Assembly: GCF_002777975.1 (NCBI RefSeq)
Contig: NZ_NGVS01000006.1
Coordinates: forward strand, 264,100 to 328,099
Origin: Shewanella carassii
GTDB taxonomy: Bacteria > Pseudomonadota > Gammaproteobacteria > Enterobacterales > Shewanellaceae
Direction: 5' to 3'
DNA length: 64,000 bases
Position numbers and translations under genes: made by a program. The notes below the pieces were generated by a model, which saw only the letters and a program-made list of their open reading frames with translations, had not been told where the DNA came from and searched no databases. How positions within the stretch are numbered: position 1 is the first letter of the stretch; each line of letters opens with the position of its first letter. Positions 44,079 through 54,045 of the stretch are shown piece after piece.

Positions 44079-47000
44079 GTCTGTCTACCTTTGCACTGAG
44101 ACAAAAAACCTTTGTCATTTTTTTCACTGTCCTGGGGATGATTGCCGGGATCTACTCCTATTTTGATCTGGGGAAGTTGGAAGACCCTTCATTTACGGTT
44201 AAAAGCGCGGTTATCGTGACTCTCTATCCGGGAGCCGATGCCAAGGAAGTGGAACAGTTGGTGACCGATAAGGTTGAGACCAAGCTGGAGGAGATGGAGT
44301 CGCTGTGGAAACTGCGCTCATTGTCCCGTCCCGGTAGCTCGATGATCTTTGTCGATCTCAAAGAGAAGGTGAACTCTGACGAACTGCCACAGCAGTGGGA
44401 CTTACTGCGCCGCAAGGTGGAAGATGTGAAGCTGGAACTGCCGATGCAGGCGCAGATCAGCATAGTCCAGGATGAGTTTTCCGAAGTCTACGGCATGTTG
44501 TTTGCGGTTTATGGCGACAACATGAGTATGGCGGAGATGAAAGACCACGCCAGGGAGTTGCAGCGGCGGATCAAGGCGGTTGAGGGCGTGAAAAAAGTGC
44601 AGCTGCACGGCATTCACGAGCAGGTGGTCAATATCCGCATCTCGGAAGAACGTCTGAGCGAAACCGGCCTGACCATGCTGCAACTGATCGATCAGTTGCA
44701 GAGCCAGAATATGCCAGTGACCACAGGTGATTTTGATCTGGGGATTGAAAACCTGCGGGTAGAGCAGGGCGGCAGTTTCCAAACCGTGGATGATATTCGT
44801 AACGTCAGTATTCAAACCGGGATCAATGGTTTGAACTCGGCGGTGATCCGCATGGGCGATATCGCCGATATCAGCATGGATTATCAGGATCCCGCCACTA
44901 CTTTGAGCCGCTTCAATGGCCAACAGGCGGTTACTCTGGCTGTGAGCCCGGTCAACGGTATCAATGTGGTCAGCATAGGCGACACCCTCAAACAGGTGCT
45001 GGCGGATTACCAGGCCGAATTGCCTGCGGGTGCCGGTATCGGGGTTATCGCTTATCAGCCGGAAGAGGTGCAGAAGTCGGTCAATAACTTCATCAGCAAT
45101 CTTATTGAAAGTATTGTGATTGTTGTGGTTGTGTTGCTGATCTTTATGGGCTGGCGCAGTGCTTCGATTGTCGGCGCCAGTTTACTGCTGACGATTCTCT
45201 TTACCCTGGTTTATATGAATTTGACCAATGTGGATCTGCAGCGGGTCTCCCTGGGTTCATTTGTGCTGGCCTTGGGAATGCTGGTGGATAACGCCATTGT
45301 GATAGTGGATCTGTTCCAGGCCAAGATTAAACAAGGGATAGAGCGCACTCAGGCGGTTGTCGACAGCATCAAGGAGATGGCGGTTCCGCTGCTGGCGGCG
45401 ACTGTGATTGCCGCCATGGGCACGGCGCCGGTATTGCTATCACAAACCGACTCGGCCGAGTTCTCCTTGTCCATCGTCCAGGTGCTGTGCAGTTCACTGC
45501 TGCTTTCCTGGGTAATCGCCATGATAGTCACGCCGCTGATGTGCTGGTTCTTCCTCGGTAAGGTCGCTGAGCAAGACAAGGCGAAAGCCCCTTCTCGTTA
45601 TTGGCTGATGTATCAAAATGCAGTTGATTGGGTCGTGGAAAACCCCAAGAAAACCTTACTGTATGTCATCCCTTTACTGGTCGGCACCCTGTTGGCCGCA
45701 CCGCTGCTGAAGGTGAACTTCATGCCGTCATCGGACCGGGCGATAGTGTTTCTGGATTACTGGTTGCCCAATGGCGGTCGCATAGAGCAGACCTCGGCCG
45801 ATATGCGCAAGGTGGAAGCCTGGTTATTGCAGCAGCCAGAGGTGGAAAGTATCTCCAGCTCAGTCGGCGAGAGTGCGCCGCGCTTTTCGGTGACAGTTGA
45901 ACCCGAGCCGCTGGACTCCAGCTATGGTCAGATACTGATCAACACCCGCAGCTATGAGGATATTGAACCCCTGGTCAGTCGTGGTGATGCCTGGTTAAAG
46001 GCGCAATTCCCCTATGCCGAACCGAGATTCAGGGATCTCAAACTGGCGACCAAGGATAAGTATTCGGTTGAAGCGCGCTTTATCGGCCCGGATCCCGAGG
46101 TGCTGCATCGCCTGGCCGATGAGGCAAAGGCTGTGATGGCAGCACACCCCAATCTCAAATATATTCGCGACGACTGGCGTCAGGAAAGCAAGGTGATGAC
46201 GCCTATGGTGGACCTGCATGCGGCGCGCCTCGCCGGCGTGACCCGAACCGATATTGCCAATGCCATCAATCGGGTGACTGAAGGCAGCCAGGTGGGCACC
46301 ATGAGGCATGGGGATGACCTTATTCCTATTAAGCTGCGCAGTGCCAACGCGACTCTGGAGCACTTTGAGAATATTCCGGTGCGCTCTTTGCTGGGCACTC
46401 ACAGCGTGCCTATGGGGCAAGTGGTTGAGAGCATAGAGATCAAGGGTGAAGAAAGCATGATCTGGCGTCGCAACCGGCTGCCGGCTATTACGGTTCAGGC
46501 CGGAGTTAGCGGCGACACCGCATCCAATGTTCGTCAGCAGATTGCCGCCGAGATTGAAGCCATTGCTTTGCCGGCCGGCTACAAGATGGAGTGGGGCGGG
46601 GAATACTATGACGAGCAGCGCTCCATTGATGACTTGCTGGAACAAAATCCCAAGGCCACCCTGTTGATGCTGATCATTCTGGTCGCCATGTTCAATGCCT
46701 TCCGCCAGCCTCTGATCATCATGATCACCTTGCCGCTGGCCTCCATCGGCATTGTCTGGAGCCTGTTGTTGCTGGATAAACCCTTCGGCTTTATGGCAAT
46801 AGTCGGCATGATCTGCCTCTCGGGCATGATCATCAAAAACGGTATTGTCTTGATGGATCAGATAGAGCTTGAGCGTCGTAACGGTTTGGGCATCGCCGAG
46901 GCGATCAAGGCTGCGACCTTGAATCGAACCATGGCGATCTCAATGGCGGCGTTGACTACGGCGCTGGGGATGATCCCTCTGCTTACCGATCGCCTGTTTG

Positions 47001-47173
47001 ATCAGATGGCGGCCACCATTATTGGCGGTCTCACAGCGGCATCTGTGCTGTCACTGTTTGTAATGCCGGCTCTTTATCGTCTGTTTTATCACAGGGATGA
47101 ACAAAGAGAAGCCGAACAAATTGAGCCGGCAGCCCCATCACAGCCTGTATTGACAGTCAAAGAGGTGAAGTAA
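44075..47173 (+). CDS. RND family multidrug efflux pump (HAE1-like)
   Basis: A 1032-residue proton-driven inner-membrane pump, the usual size for the family. There is an N-terminal membrane helix (residues 11-30), two periplasmic porter domains, and helices 2-6 (about 340-540) including GMLVDNAIVIVDLFQA, where one Asp replaces the usual Asp pair, as in the VexK/TriC-type subgroup. A second half follows with SGMIIKNGIVLMDQIELE (about 910-930) and closing helices. The first periplasmic motif is LYPGADAKEVEQLVT. It is coupled to the adaptor before it (ATGA) and to the TolC-like gene after it (TAATG). Substrates are unknown. Confidence 0.94.
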   Translation: MSLSTFALRQKTFVIFFTVLGMIAGIYSYFDLGKLEDPSFTVKSAVIVTLYPGADAKEVEQLVTDKVETKLEEMESLWKLRSLSRPGSSMIFVDLKEKVNSDELPQQWDLLRRKVEDVKLELPMQAQISIVQDEFSEVYGMLFAVYGDNMSMAEMKDHARELQRRIKAVEGVKKVQLHGIHEQVVNIRISEERLSETGLTMLQLIDQLQSQNMPVTTGDFDLGIENLRVEQGGSFQTVDDIRNVSIQTGINGLNSAVIRMGDIADISMDYQDPATTLSRFNGQQAVTLAVSPVNGINVVSIGDTLKQVLADYQAELPAGAGIGVIAYQPEEVQKSVNNFISNLIESIVIVVVVLLIFMGWRSASIVGASLLLTILFTLVYMNLTNVDLQRVSLGSFVLALGMLVDNAIVIVDLFQAKIKQGIERTQAVVDSIKEMAVPLLAATVIAAMGTAPVLLSQTDSAEFSLSIVQVLCSSLLLSWVIAMIVTPLMCWFFLGKVAEQDKAKAPSRYWLMYQNAVDWVVENPKKTLLYVIPLLVGTLLAAPLLKVNFMPSSDRAIVFLDYWLPNGGRIEQTSADMRKVEAWLLQQPEVESISSSVGESAPRFSVTVEPEPLDSSYGQILINTRSYEDIEPLVSRGDAWLKAQFPYAEPRFRDLKLATKDKYSVEARFIGPDPEVLHRLADEAKAVMAAHPNLKYIRDDWRQESKVMTPMVDLHAARLAGVTRTDIANAINRVTEGSQVGTMRHGDDLIPIKLRSANATLEHFENIPVRSLLGTHSVPMGQVVESIEIKGEESMIWRRNRLPAITVQAGVSGDTASNVRQQIAAEIEAIALPAGYKMEWGGEYYDEQRSIDDLLEQNPKATLLMLIILVAMFNAFRQPLIIMITLPLASIGIVWSLLLLDKPFGFMAIVGMICLSGMIIKNGIVLMDQIELERRNGLGIAEAIKAATLNRTMAISMAALTTALGMIPLLTDRLFDQMAATIIGGLTAASVLSLFVMPALYRLFYHRDEQREAEQIEPAAPSQPVLTVKEVK

Positions 47174-48648
47174 TGAAGAAGCATATTTTGGCTGCCATTG
47201 TCGGCGTAACCCTGGTCAGTGGTTGCAGCATGGCACCTGACTATCAGTTGCCAAGCGTGAAGGTCAGTGAGCTGTATTTCAATGCCGATACCCAAGGTGT
47301 GGCGGCTCAGGCCCTTGACTATCAAGAGTGGTGGCGGCAGTTCAATGATCCGCAATTGGATGCCTTGGTAGCCGCGGCGCAGCAGCAAAACATCAACCTG
47401 AAAATCGCCGCCGAGCGGATCCGTTCGGCTCAGGCCTATGAAACGGCAGTGTCATCTTTGAAGTTGCCTTCGGTTTCTCTGGGTGGTGGGTATATGGATC
47501 TGCGGATCAGTGAGAACGATCCCATGATGGGGGGCGCCGTTTCCGGCGTCGACCTGCCCGACGCCCTCGGTGGCGGCAGCGTCAAACTGATGGACAGAGA
47601 CCCCAATAGCAGCTTTCTCGGGGCGACGATAGCCTGGGAGGCCGATCTGTTTGGTCGTATAGATAGCCTGAGCCGGGCCGCCGAAATTCGGGTTGAGCAG
47701 GCAAGAATACTGAAAGCCAACCTCACCACCCTGATGACGGCCGAAGTCATAGATAACTATCTGCAATATCGCGGCGCCGAGGAGCGGATGCTGATCGCGG
47801 CCAAGAATATCAATGAGCAGACAGAGGTGTTGGCACTGGTGGAATCGCTGGAGCGCCATGGTTATGGCTCCAGCCTGGATGTAGCCAATGCCAAGGCTGC
47901 GCTGGCGACGACCAAGGCGATGCTGCCCATGCTGGACTCGGCCAAGCAGGCACATCTGCATCGGCTGGCGTTGCTGCTTGGGGAGAATATCAACCAAACC
48001 CAGGCGCGTTTGACTGATGCCGCATTGCCGCAGATGCAGCAGTTGATCCCGACCGGTGTGCCTTCTGAATTGTTGACCCGGCGTTTGGATATCGCTTTGG
48101 CCGAGCGGGAAATTGCCGCCAAGAACCAGGAGTTGGGGGCCGCCATTGCCGCCAAGTACCCCAGCTTTTATCTGACCGGCGCCCCGGGGATATCGGCAGA
48201 TCACTTTGACGATCTCTTCTCCTCTGGCTCCACCACTTGGGCGCTGGCGGCGGGGTTCAACTGGAATATCTTCGATGCCGGTCGGACTCAAGCCATGGTC
48301 GATATCCAGGAGAGTGGCTTCAAGACTGCCGTGATGAGTTACCAACAGACGGTCAATAATGCCATCAATGAGGTGGAAACTGTACTGAGACTCTACGGTA
48401 ATAGTCAGGAATATCATAAGCATATAGTCAAAGCCGAGGCCCAGGCCGAGACGGCGGTGACCAAGGCCACTTCACTGTATCGGGCCGGGCTTGAGAACCA
48501 CTTGAGTGTGTTGAATGCCCAGAACGTCAAAAACAACATTCAGGATGCCGAAGTGGTGGCCAGGCTCAATACCGCCTCTACTGTCGTCACTCTGTATAAG
48601 GCGCTCGGGGGCGACTGGAGCTTGGAGCAACCCCAGTCGCAACGATAA
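47173..48648 (+). CDS. TolC/NodT-type outer-membrane efflux lipoprotein
   Basis: A 491-residue outer-membrane channel of the efflux system. It has a signal peptide with lipobox LVSGC (Cys near 16), then SMAPDYQLP as in OprM/NodT proteins. Two repeats of the outer-membrane efflux domain cover about 60-245 and 270-475, with Asn/Ala-rich helices such as NINLKIAAERIRSAQAYE and AVMSYQQTVNNAINEVETVLRLY (by their cores). ATG 47173 shares a base with the pump stop. It completes a tripartite pump. Confidence 0.93.
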   Translation: MKKHILAAIVGVTLVSGCSMAPDYQLPSVKVSELYFNADTQGVAAQALDYQEWWRQFNDPQLDALVAAAQQQNINLKIAAERIRSAQAYETAVSSLKLPSVSLGGGYMDLRISENDPMMGGAVSGVDLPDALGGGSVKLMDRDPNSSFLGATIAWEADLFGRIDSLSRAAEIRVEQARILKANLTTLMTAEVIDNYLQYRGAEERMLIAAKNINEQTEVLALVESLERHGYGSSLDVANAKAALATTKAMLPMLDSAKQAHLHRLALLLGENINQTQARLTDAALPQMQQLIPTGVPSELLTRRLDIALAEREIAAKNQELGAAIAAKYPSFYLTGAPGISADHFDDLFSSGSTTWALAAGFNWNIFDAGRTQAMVDIQESGFKTAVMSYQQTVNNAINEVETVLRLYGNSQEYHKHIVKAEAQAETAVTKATSLYRAGLENHLSVLNAQNVKNNIQDAEVVARLNTASTVVTLYKALGGDWSLEQPQSQR

Positions 48649-48753
48649 GGCGTTGATCTTAGGTGCAGGGGCTTTGGATGAGTCTATCCCTGCACCCGCT
48701 TTTTCCAGAGTAAACCGCTGAGTCTGGTCATACTGAGAATCACAGGAGTTATT

Positions 48754-50061
48754 GTGAAGCCGTTAAATACCCCGCCGGAAGATGCTGGCCGCCAAGGGCA
48801 AAATACCCAGCTGCAGGCCTGTGAAGAGTGCGGTTTGGTGAGTGCTTTTAACGAGCCCAAACCCGGCAATAAGGTGAGCTGTCCTCGCTGTCATCACGGT
48901 TTACAGTCAGCCTTGAAGGCACCGTTTCAGCAGGTTTGGGCCTATGGTTTGGCGACCCTTATTCTGTTGGCCTTGAGCCTGGGATTTCCCTTTCTGTCTT
49001 TCAGTGTCCAGGGCTTGTCGCAAAAGGTCAGCCTCTGGGGCGCCTTGGTCAGCATGCATTACGCCAGCAACAGCATATTGGCGCTGGTGATCTTACTGTG
49101 CGTGGTGATCTTGCCGCTGATCTATATCCTTTTTGCCATGTGCATCTATCGCTTGGGTTATCTGGCGAGCCAAGGCAAGGCTGTGTCTTTAGGTTGGGCC
49201 CGAGTGGGCAGCAAGCTTGTTTTCAAGTTTGAATCCTGGTTGATGGCCGATGTGTTTCTGGTGGGGATCTTGGTGGCCATGGTGAAGATCATCGCCTTGG
49301 CGGATGTTGGTTTTGGACCATCTTTCTGGGCTTTTTGCGTTTACAGCCTGCTATTGGTGAAGTTTGTCTCCGTCATCGACAGCTCGTGGATCTGGGATCG
49401 CTTGTCACCCAGAGAAGAGATTGCCCAGGTTCATAGCGGTGACAGCCATCTGAATCACAACCATGATTCCTGCCATATCTGTGGCCAATTAAATCTGGTG
49501 TCGAGTAAAAACTGCTGCCGCTGCGGCGCTGGGGTTCAGCCCTATATTCCACTGCAAAGTATGCAGACGGCCTGGGCTTTTTTGCTGGCCGCCGTGGTGT
49601 TTTATATACCGGCCAATTTCTACCCCATCATGTATACCACCAGCGTTGGGCAGACTGAGGCCTCAACCATTATCAGCGGTGTGGTTTTGCTTTGGCATCT
49701 GGGTTCCTATCCCGTGGCTTCGGTGATTTTTCTGGCCAGCATAGTGATCCCTACCGCCAAGATCCTGTCTCTGGCTTATCTGTTTCGCCAGGCGGGCAAA
49801 GGGCGGGTTAAGGGCAAAGAGAGTCTCAATCAGTCGCTGTACCGGGTAACCGAATTCATCGGCCGCTGGTCCATGATAGATATCTTTGTGGTGGCTTTGT
49901 TGACCGCTCTGGTTCAGTTGGATGAGCTTATGGCCATCAAGCCGGGACCTGCGGCACTCTCCTTCGCCATGGTGGTGATCCTGACCATGCTGTCCGCCAT
50001 TAGTTTTGACTCCAGGGTGCTCTGGAGTCAGTCAGGGCTCAAAAAGCGTGCCCATGAATAA
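48754..50061 (+). CDS. pqiA: PqiA inner-membrane protein
   Basis: A 435-residue inner-membrane protein of the Pqi intermembrane phospholipid transport system. Two similar halves each start with a zinc-ribbon-like pair (CEECGLVSAF and CPRCHHGL near residue 25-50; CHICGQLNLV and CCRCGAG near residue 240-260), followed by four membrane helices. GTG 48754 is preceded by AGGAG. It is the first gene of pqiABC. Paraquat-inducible members are typically SoxRS-responsive in enterics; no such site was looked for successfully here. Confidence 0.94.
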   Translation: MKPLNTPPEDAGRQGQNTQLQACEECGLVSAFNEPKPGNKVSCPRCHHGLQSALKAPFQQVWAYGLATLILLALSLGFPFLSFSVQGLSQKVSLWGALVSMHYASNSILALVILLCVVILPLIYILFAMCIYRLGYLASQGKAVSLGWARVGSKLVFKFESWLMADVFLVGILVAMVKIIALADVGFGPSFWAFCVYSLLLVKFVSVIDSSWIWDRLSPREEIAQVHSGDSHLNHNHDSCHICGQLNLVSSKNCCRCGAGVQPYIPLQSMQTAWAFLLAAVVFYIPANFYPIMYTTSVGQTEASTIISGVVLLWHLGSYPVASVIFLASIVIPTAKILSLAYLFRQAGKGRVKGKESLNQSLYRVTEFIGRWSMIDIFVVALLTALVQLDELMAIKPGPAALSFAMVVILTMLSAISFDSRVLWSQSGLKKRAHE

Positions 50062-51727
50062 TATGAGTGAATCTATGTTAAATGACGAATTTGTCCGGGC
50101 CGAAGAGTCCCCCAGCGCCAAGGTGTCTGCCGTTTGGCTGATACCTATAGTTGCATTACTCATCGGTTGCTGGATGCTTTACGACTACTTCAATCACCTC
50201 GGCAGTGAGATCAAGCTACACCTCAAGACCGCCGAAGGCATAGAGGTAGGCAAAACCTTTATCAAGTCGCGTAATGTCAATGTCGGCGTGATTGAGAGCA
50301 TTAAATTGAGTGATGATTACAGCGCGATTATTGCGACGGCAAGAGTGTCCCCGGACGCCGAGAGAATGCTGACCACAGACGCCCGCTTCTGGGTGGTGAA
50401 GCCCAGGATCGGCAAAGAGGGGATAACAGGGCTCGATACCTTGTTGTCCGGTGCCTACATAGAGTTGGAGCCGGGAAGAACGGCCGTCGGCCACTATGAG
50501 TTCAATGTACTGGAGAACCCTCCGGTGGCCTCGGCCGATGAACAGGGCATCAGGGTAGTGCTCAATAGCCGTCAGGCGGGCAAGCTTGGCGTTGGCGACC
50601 CTGTACTCTACGAAGGCTTCACAGTCGGCAGAGTGGAAAGCACCGGCTTTGATACCGATAAACGCCAGGCGTTTTACCAGCTGTTTATCAATAAACCCTA
50701 TGATGAATTGGTGCGCAGCAACAGCCAATTTTGGCTGGCTTCGGGGCTGAATATGCAGCTGTCTGCCAAGGGGCTGGATCTGCAAGTGGGTTCATTGGAG
50801 TCATTGCTCAGAGGAGGCGTCAGCTTTGGCTTGCCTGAGGGGCGTTTGGCCGGGGAAAAGGTTGAGGATGGTGAGGACAATTTCCCTCTCTATGATTCGC
50901 AGGAGCTGGCCAGTCAGAGTCTTTACAACCAGTATTTGGAATATGTCATGTTGTTTGATGAGTCGGTGCGGGGGCTGCATGAAGGCGCCAGCGTCGAATT
51001 CCGCGGTATTACCATAGGTAAAGTGGTCAAGGCGCCACTGACGTTGCAGCAGTATGGTGTCCATGGTGCAGGACTCAGCAATGGCACCATTCCGGTATTG
51101 GTCAGAATTGAGCTGGCACGGGTATTTGAAAACGCCGAGTCGACTGGGCTTGAGCAGCTGCGCGCAGAAATAGACAGAGATTTGGGGGCGGGCCTGAGAG
51201 CGAGCCTCAAGACAGGGAGTCTGTTAACCGGCGCGCTGTTCATCGACTTGGATCTGTATCCGGATGCCGAGCCATACCAAGCTGGGACTTTTATGGAGTA
51301 TCCACTGTTTCCCACCAAGCGTGCCGGAGTGGCCGAAATACAAAAGCAGGTGGGGCAACTGATCAGCAAATTAAATAACTTACCACTGGAGAGCACTTTC
51401 CAGGGGGTTAACCATACCCTGGAAAACACCAGTGCCGCCTTGGCGCAATGGGACAAGGTGGGGCAAAAATTGGAGCAGTTGCTCAAACAACAGGAGATGC
51501 AGGCGTTACCGGGTGAGCTGCAAAACACGCTGCGGGAATTTCAAGGGATGGCGCAGGACTATGGCCAGGACTCGGCCATGTACGCTGAATTGCAATCCAG
51601 CCTGAAACAGCTCAAGGCTGTGATGCGGGAGTTGCAACCCTTGTCACGGCAACTGAATGAAAAACCCAACCTCTTGATCATGGGGGCAGATACTGCCGCC
51701 GATCCGACACCGAAAAAGGCCGATTGA
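50054..51727 (+). CDS. pqiB: PqiB MCE-domain protein
   Basis: A 557-residue protein with one N-terminal membrane helix (about 28-46, WLIPIVALLIGCWML) and three MlaD/MCE domains in series (about 50-140, 165-270 and 290-400) in the periplasm, followed by a long helical tail. Family members form a stacked tube carrying lipids between membranes. The start at ATG 50054 overlaps the pqiA end. ATG 50063 is an alternative; the longer form from 50006 lies within pqiA and is rejected. Confidence 0.92.
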   Translation: MNNMSESMLNDEFVRAEESPSAKVSAVWLIPIVALLIGCWMLYDYFNHLGSEIKLHLKTAEGIEVGKTFIKSRNVNVGVIESIKLSDDYSAIIATARVSPDAERMLTTDARFWVVKPRIGKEGITGLDTLLSGAYIELEPGRTAVGHYEFNVLENPPVASADEQGIRVVLNSRQAGKLGVGDPVLYEGFTVGRVESTGFDTDKRQAFYQLFINKPYDELVRSNSQFWLASGLNMQLSAKGLDLQVGSLESLLRGGVSFGLPEGRLAGEKVEDGEDNFPLYDSQELASQSLYNQYLEYVMLFDESVRGLHEGASVEFRGITIGKVVKAPLTLQQYGVHGAGLSNGTIPVLVRIELARVFENAESTGLEQLRAEIDRDLGAGLRASLKTGSLLTGALFIDLDLYPDAEPYQAGTFMEYPLFPTKRAGVAEIQKQVGQLISKLNNLPLESTFQGVNHTLENTSAALAQWDKVGQKLEQLLKQQEMQALPGELQNTLREFQGMAQDYGQDSAMYAELQSSLKQLKAVMRELQPLSRQLNEKPNLLIMGADTAADPTPKKAD

Positions 51728-51728
51728 T

Positions 51729-52331
51729 ATGCGAATTATGCTGTTTTCTCTACTGCTGGTATTGGCCGGCTGCTCCAGCCAACCCCAGGTAACCACTTAC
51801 TTCTTGGGTAAAGCGCCGCAGGCAACTTCTGAAGCGAGAGTAAACCCCCCTCTACGCCAGTGCCAATGGCGCCTCGCCGGGGTGGAAATGGCCGACTTTC
51901 TGGCGGGCAATGGTTTGGTTTATCAGGTTTCAAACCATGAATTGGCTATCGCCCGTCAACATCTGTGGGCCGGTGATATCAGTGAGCAGATAAAGGTCAA
52001 GATGGCGTCTTTGTTGGCCCATGAATGCCCGCATGAGGCCTCGGTCGATATACCGGCGCAGCAGCCATTAACCCTGACTTTAGGTTTCAACGAGTTTCAC
52101 GGACGATACAGCGGCGATGCTTTGATTGGGGGCGATTGGCGCATCAGTAACTCTTCCGGTGAACAAGTACTGCAGGCCGACTTTCATTATGACGTGCCCC
52201 TGGCTTCAGACGGATACCCTGCGCTGGTCGAGAGCCTCTCCCAGGGGCTTGAAAAGCTGGCGCGGGATATTAATGCCGGACTTGAGAGCCTGAATCTCAC
52301 TAGCGAACAGAGTTTGGCCTCCACGCGCTAA
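51729..52331 (+). CDS. pqiC: PqiC outer-membrane lipoprotein
   Basis: A 200-residue lipoprotein of the ABC-type transport auxiliary family (DUF330). Signal peptide with lipobox VLAGC (Cys near residue 15), then YFLGKAPQ and ending with a helical tail. PqiC anchors the PqiB tube to the outer membrane. The gene begins two bases after the pqiB stop. A bidirectional terminator follows at 52445-52475. Confidence 0.9.
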   Translation: MRIMLFSLLLVLAGCSSQPQVTTYFLGKAPQATSEARVNPPLRQCQWRLAGVEMADFLAGNGLVYQVSNHELAIARQHLWAGDISEQIKVKMASLLAHECPHEASVDIPAQQPLTLTLGFNEFHGRYSGDALIGGDWRISNSSGEQVLQADFHYDVPLASDGYPALVESLSQGLEKLARDINAGLESLNLTSEQSLASTR

Positions 52332-52444
52332 AATACGGTTGAACGCGGCCAACTTGCTGACTAATGACAGAGGCTTGCTGATGGTTTTTGCCTAACGCTA
52401 TTTGGCTGGCGGCATCAGCAGACTGCCGCTGTGTGGATAAGCAT

Positions 52445-52475
52445 AAAAATGCCTGCAATTGATGCAGGCATTTTT
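52445..52475. terminator. Bidirectional Rho-independent terminator
   Basis: AAAAATGCCTGCA (52445-52457) and TGCAGGCATTTTT (52463-52475) around a five-base loop, between the convergent pqiC and dbpA genes. Confidence 0.93.
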
Positions 52476-52519
52476 ATCATCCTTAAACCACCGCCTTTGG
52501 CGGTATTGAGGGTTTCGGT

Positions 52520-53905
52520 TTAAGGTTTCATCGCCCAGGCGCGGAATGACTTGCCTTTGAGCTTGCGTTCGCTCAGTAATTTGACCGCGGTATTGGCGCA
52601 CTCGCTGCGCACCGCTACATAAGACCAGATATCCTGAATTTGTATTTTGCCCACATCGGCGCCGGTCAGGCGGTTGTCGGCTGTAATTGCGCCGAGAATA
52701 TCCCCCGGGCGCAGTTTATGCTTCTTGCCGCCTTCAATGCGGATGCAGCGCATGGCCGCTCTTATCGGCGCAGAGGAAAAACTGCCGGGCTGTGGCAGTT
52801 CGCTCATGGTTTGCGGACCGAAAATATCCTCCAGCAGCGCCATTCGCATGCCATCCTTTGGGCCTACCAGGCTGATGGCCTGGCCCGAGGCACCGGCGCG
52901 GCCGGTACGACCGACCCTGTGCACATGCACTTCGGGATCGAATGCCAGTTGATAGTTGATCACCAGATCCAGGGCTTCGATATCCAGCCCCCTGGCGGCA
53001 ACATCTGTGGCTACCAACACCACCACGCTCTTGAGGGCAAACTGCACCAGCGCCTGATCGCGCTCGCGCTGATCCAGATCGCCATGGAGTGCCCGCACGC
53101 TGAAGCCCTGCTGCTCCAGGCTATCGGCCAGCTCCTGGGTTTCTCTTTTGGTATTGCAAAATATCACGGCGCTCTCAGGCCTGTGGGCCAGTAGCAATGC
53201 TTCCACCGCTTGCAGCCTGGAGGTGGTGTCTGTCACTTCGATAAACTGCTGCGCTATGCTGAGTTGATCATGTTGCTGCTCCAACTTGATGCTGAGCGGC
53301 TTATCCATCATGGCGCGGGCCAATTCGGCAATCGGCTCCGGGAAGGTAGCGCTGAACAGCAAACTCTGGCGCTTGTCCGGCATATAGGCGCTTATCTGCT
53401 CCAGTGCATCGGCAAAGCCCATCTCCAACATGCGGTCGGCTTCATCCAACACAAGTTGCTGCAATTCGCCCAGATCCAGACGCCCCTTCTGTAGGTGGTC
53501 CAGTACCCGTCCCGGTGTGCCAACTATAATATGCGCGCCATGTTCCAGTGAGCCTATCTGTGGCCCCACAGGCACGCCGCCGCACAGGGTCAGGATCTTG
53601 ATGTTGTGAATGCCGCGGGCAAAACGGCGCAGCTCCTTGGCCACCTGATCGGCCAGCTCCCGGGTGGGGCAGAGCACCAGGGACTGCACCCGAAAACGTT
53701 TCACATTGAGTCGATTCAACAGCCCAAGACCGAAGGCCGCCGTTTTGCCCGAGCCGGTTTTTGCCTGAGCCAGTACGTCGCGGCCCTCAATAATGGCCGG
53801 CAGGCTGGCGGCTTGAACCTGGGTCATGGCAGTGAAACCAAGATCGTTCAGGGTGGCCAGCAGCGCGGGTTTCAACGGCAGGCTAGAAAAGGGTAAATCA
53901 CTCAA
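52520..53905 (-). CDS. dbpA: DEAD-box ATP-dependent RNA helicase DbpA
   Basis: A 461-residue RNA helicase involved in late 50S assembly. DEAD-box motifs appear in order: Q motif near PVQ-like TQVQAASLPAI; motif [43 protein letters not shown] (variant DEAD); SATF; and in the second half HGDLDQRERDQAL, TDVAARGLDI and HRVGRTGRAG. The C-terminal RNA-binding DbpA domain (about 390-460, CIRIEGGKKHKLRPGDILGAI) recognises 23S hairpin 92 in E. coli. It starts with TTG 53905 after AGGA; the family length supports this start. Confidence 0.93.
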   Translation of the reverse strand: MSDLPFSSLPLKPALLATLNDLGFTAMTQVQAASLPAIIEGRDVLAQAKTGSGKTAAFGLGLLNRLNVKRFRVQSLVLCPTRELADQVAKELRRFARGIHNIKILTLCGGVPVGPQIGSLEHGAHIIVGTPGRVLDHLQKGRLDLGELQQLVLDEADRMLEMGFADALEQISAYMPDKRQSLLFSATFPEPIAELARAMMDKPLSIKLEQQHDQLSIAQQFIEVTDTTSRLQAVEALLLAHRPESAVIFCNTKRETQELADSLEQQGFSVRALHGDLDQRERDQALVQFALKSVVVLVATDVAARGLDIEALDLVINYQLAFDPEVHVHRVGRTGRAGASGQAISLVGPKDGMRMALLEDIFGPQTMSELPQPGSFSSAPIRAAMRCIRIEGGKKHKLRPGDILGAITADNRLTGADVGKIQIQDIWSYVAVRSECANTAVKLLSERKLKGKSFRAWAMKP

Positions 53906-53999
53906 GCTGTGTCCTATGGGCTCGCAAATGGAGCAAAAATGGTAAAGGGGTATTGTAACAGGCGGGGATGGTTTTTAGGCAGACTAATCTTGCAGCATT

Positions 54000-54024
54000 G
54001 AAAAAGCCCACTCGGGTGGGCTTT
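54000..54024 (-). terminator. Rho-independent terminator of rhlE
   Basis: On the minus strand AAAGCCCAC (from 54024 down to 54016), a 4-base loop, GTGGGCTTT and a T-run (plus-strand A5 at 54001-54005). It lies 22 bases after the rhlE stop. Confidence 0.88.
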
Positions 54025-54045
54025 CAATCTCAGGCTTGATTGAGC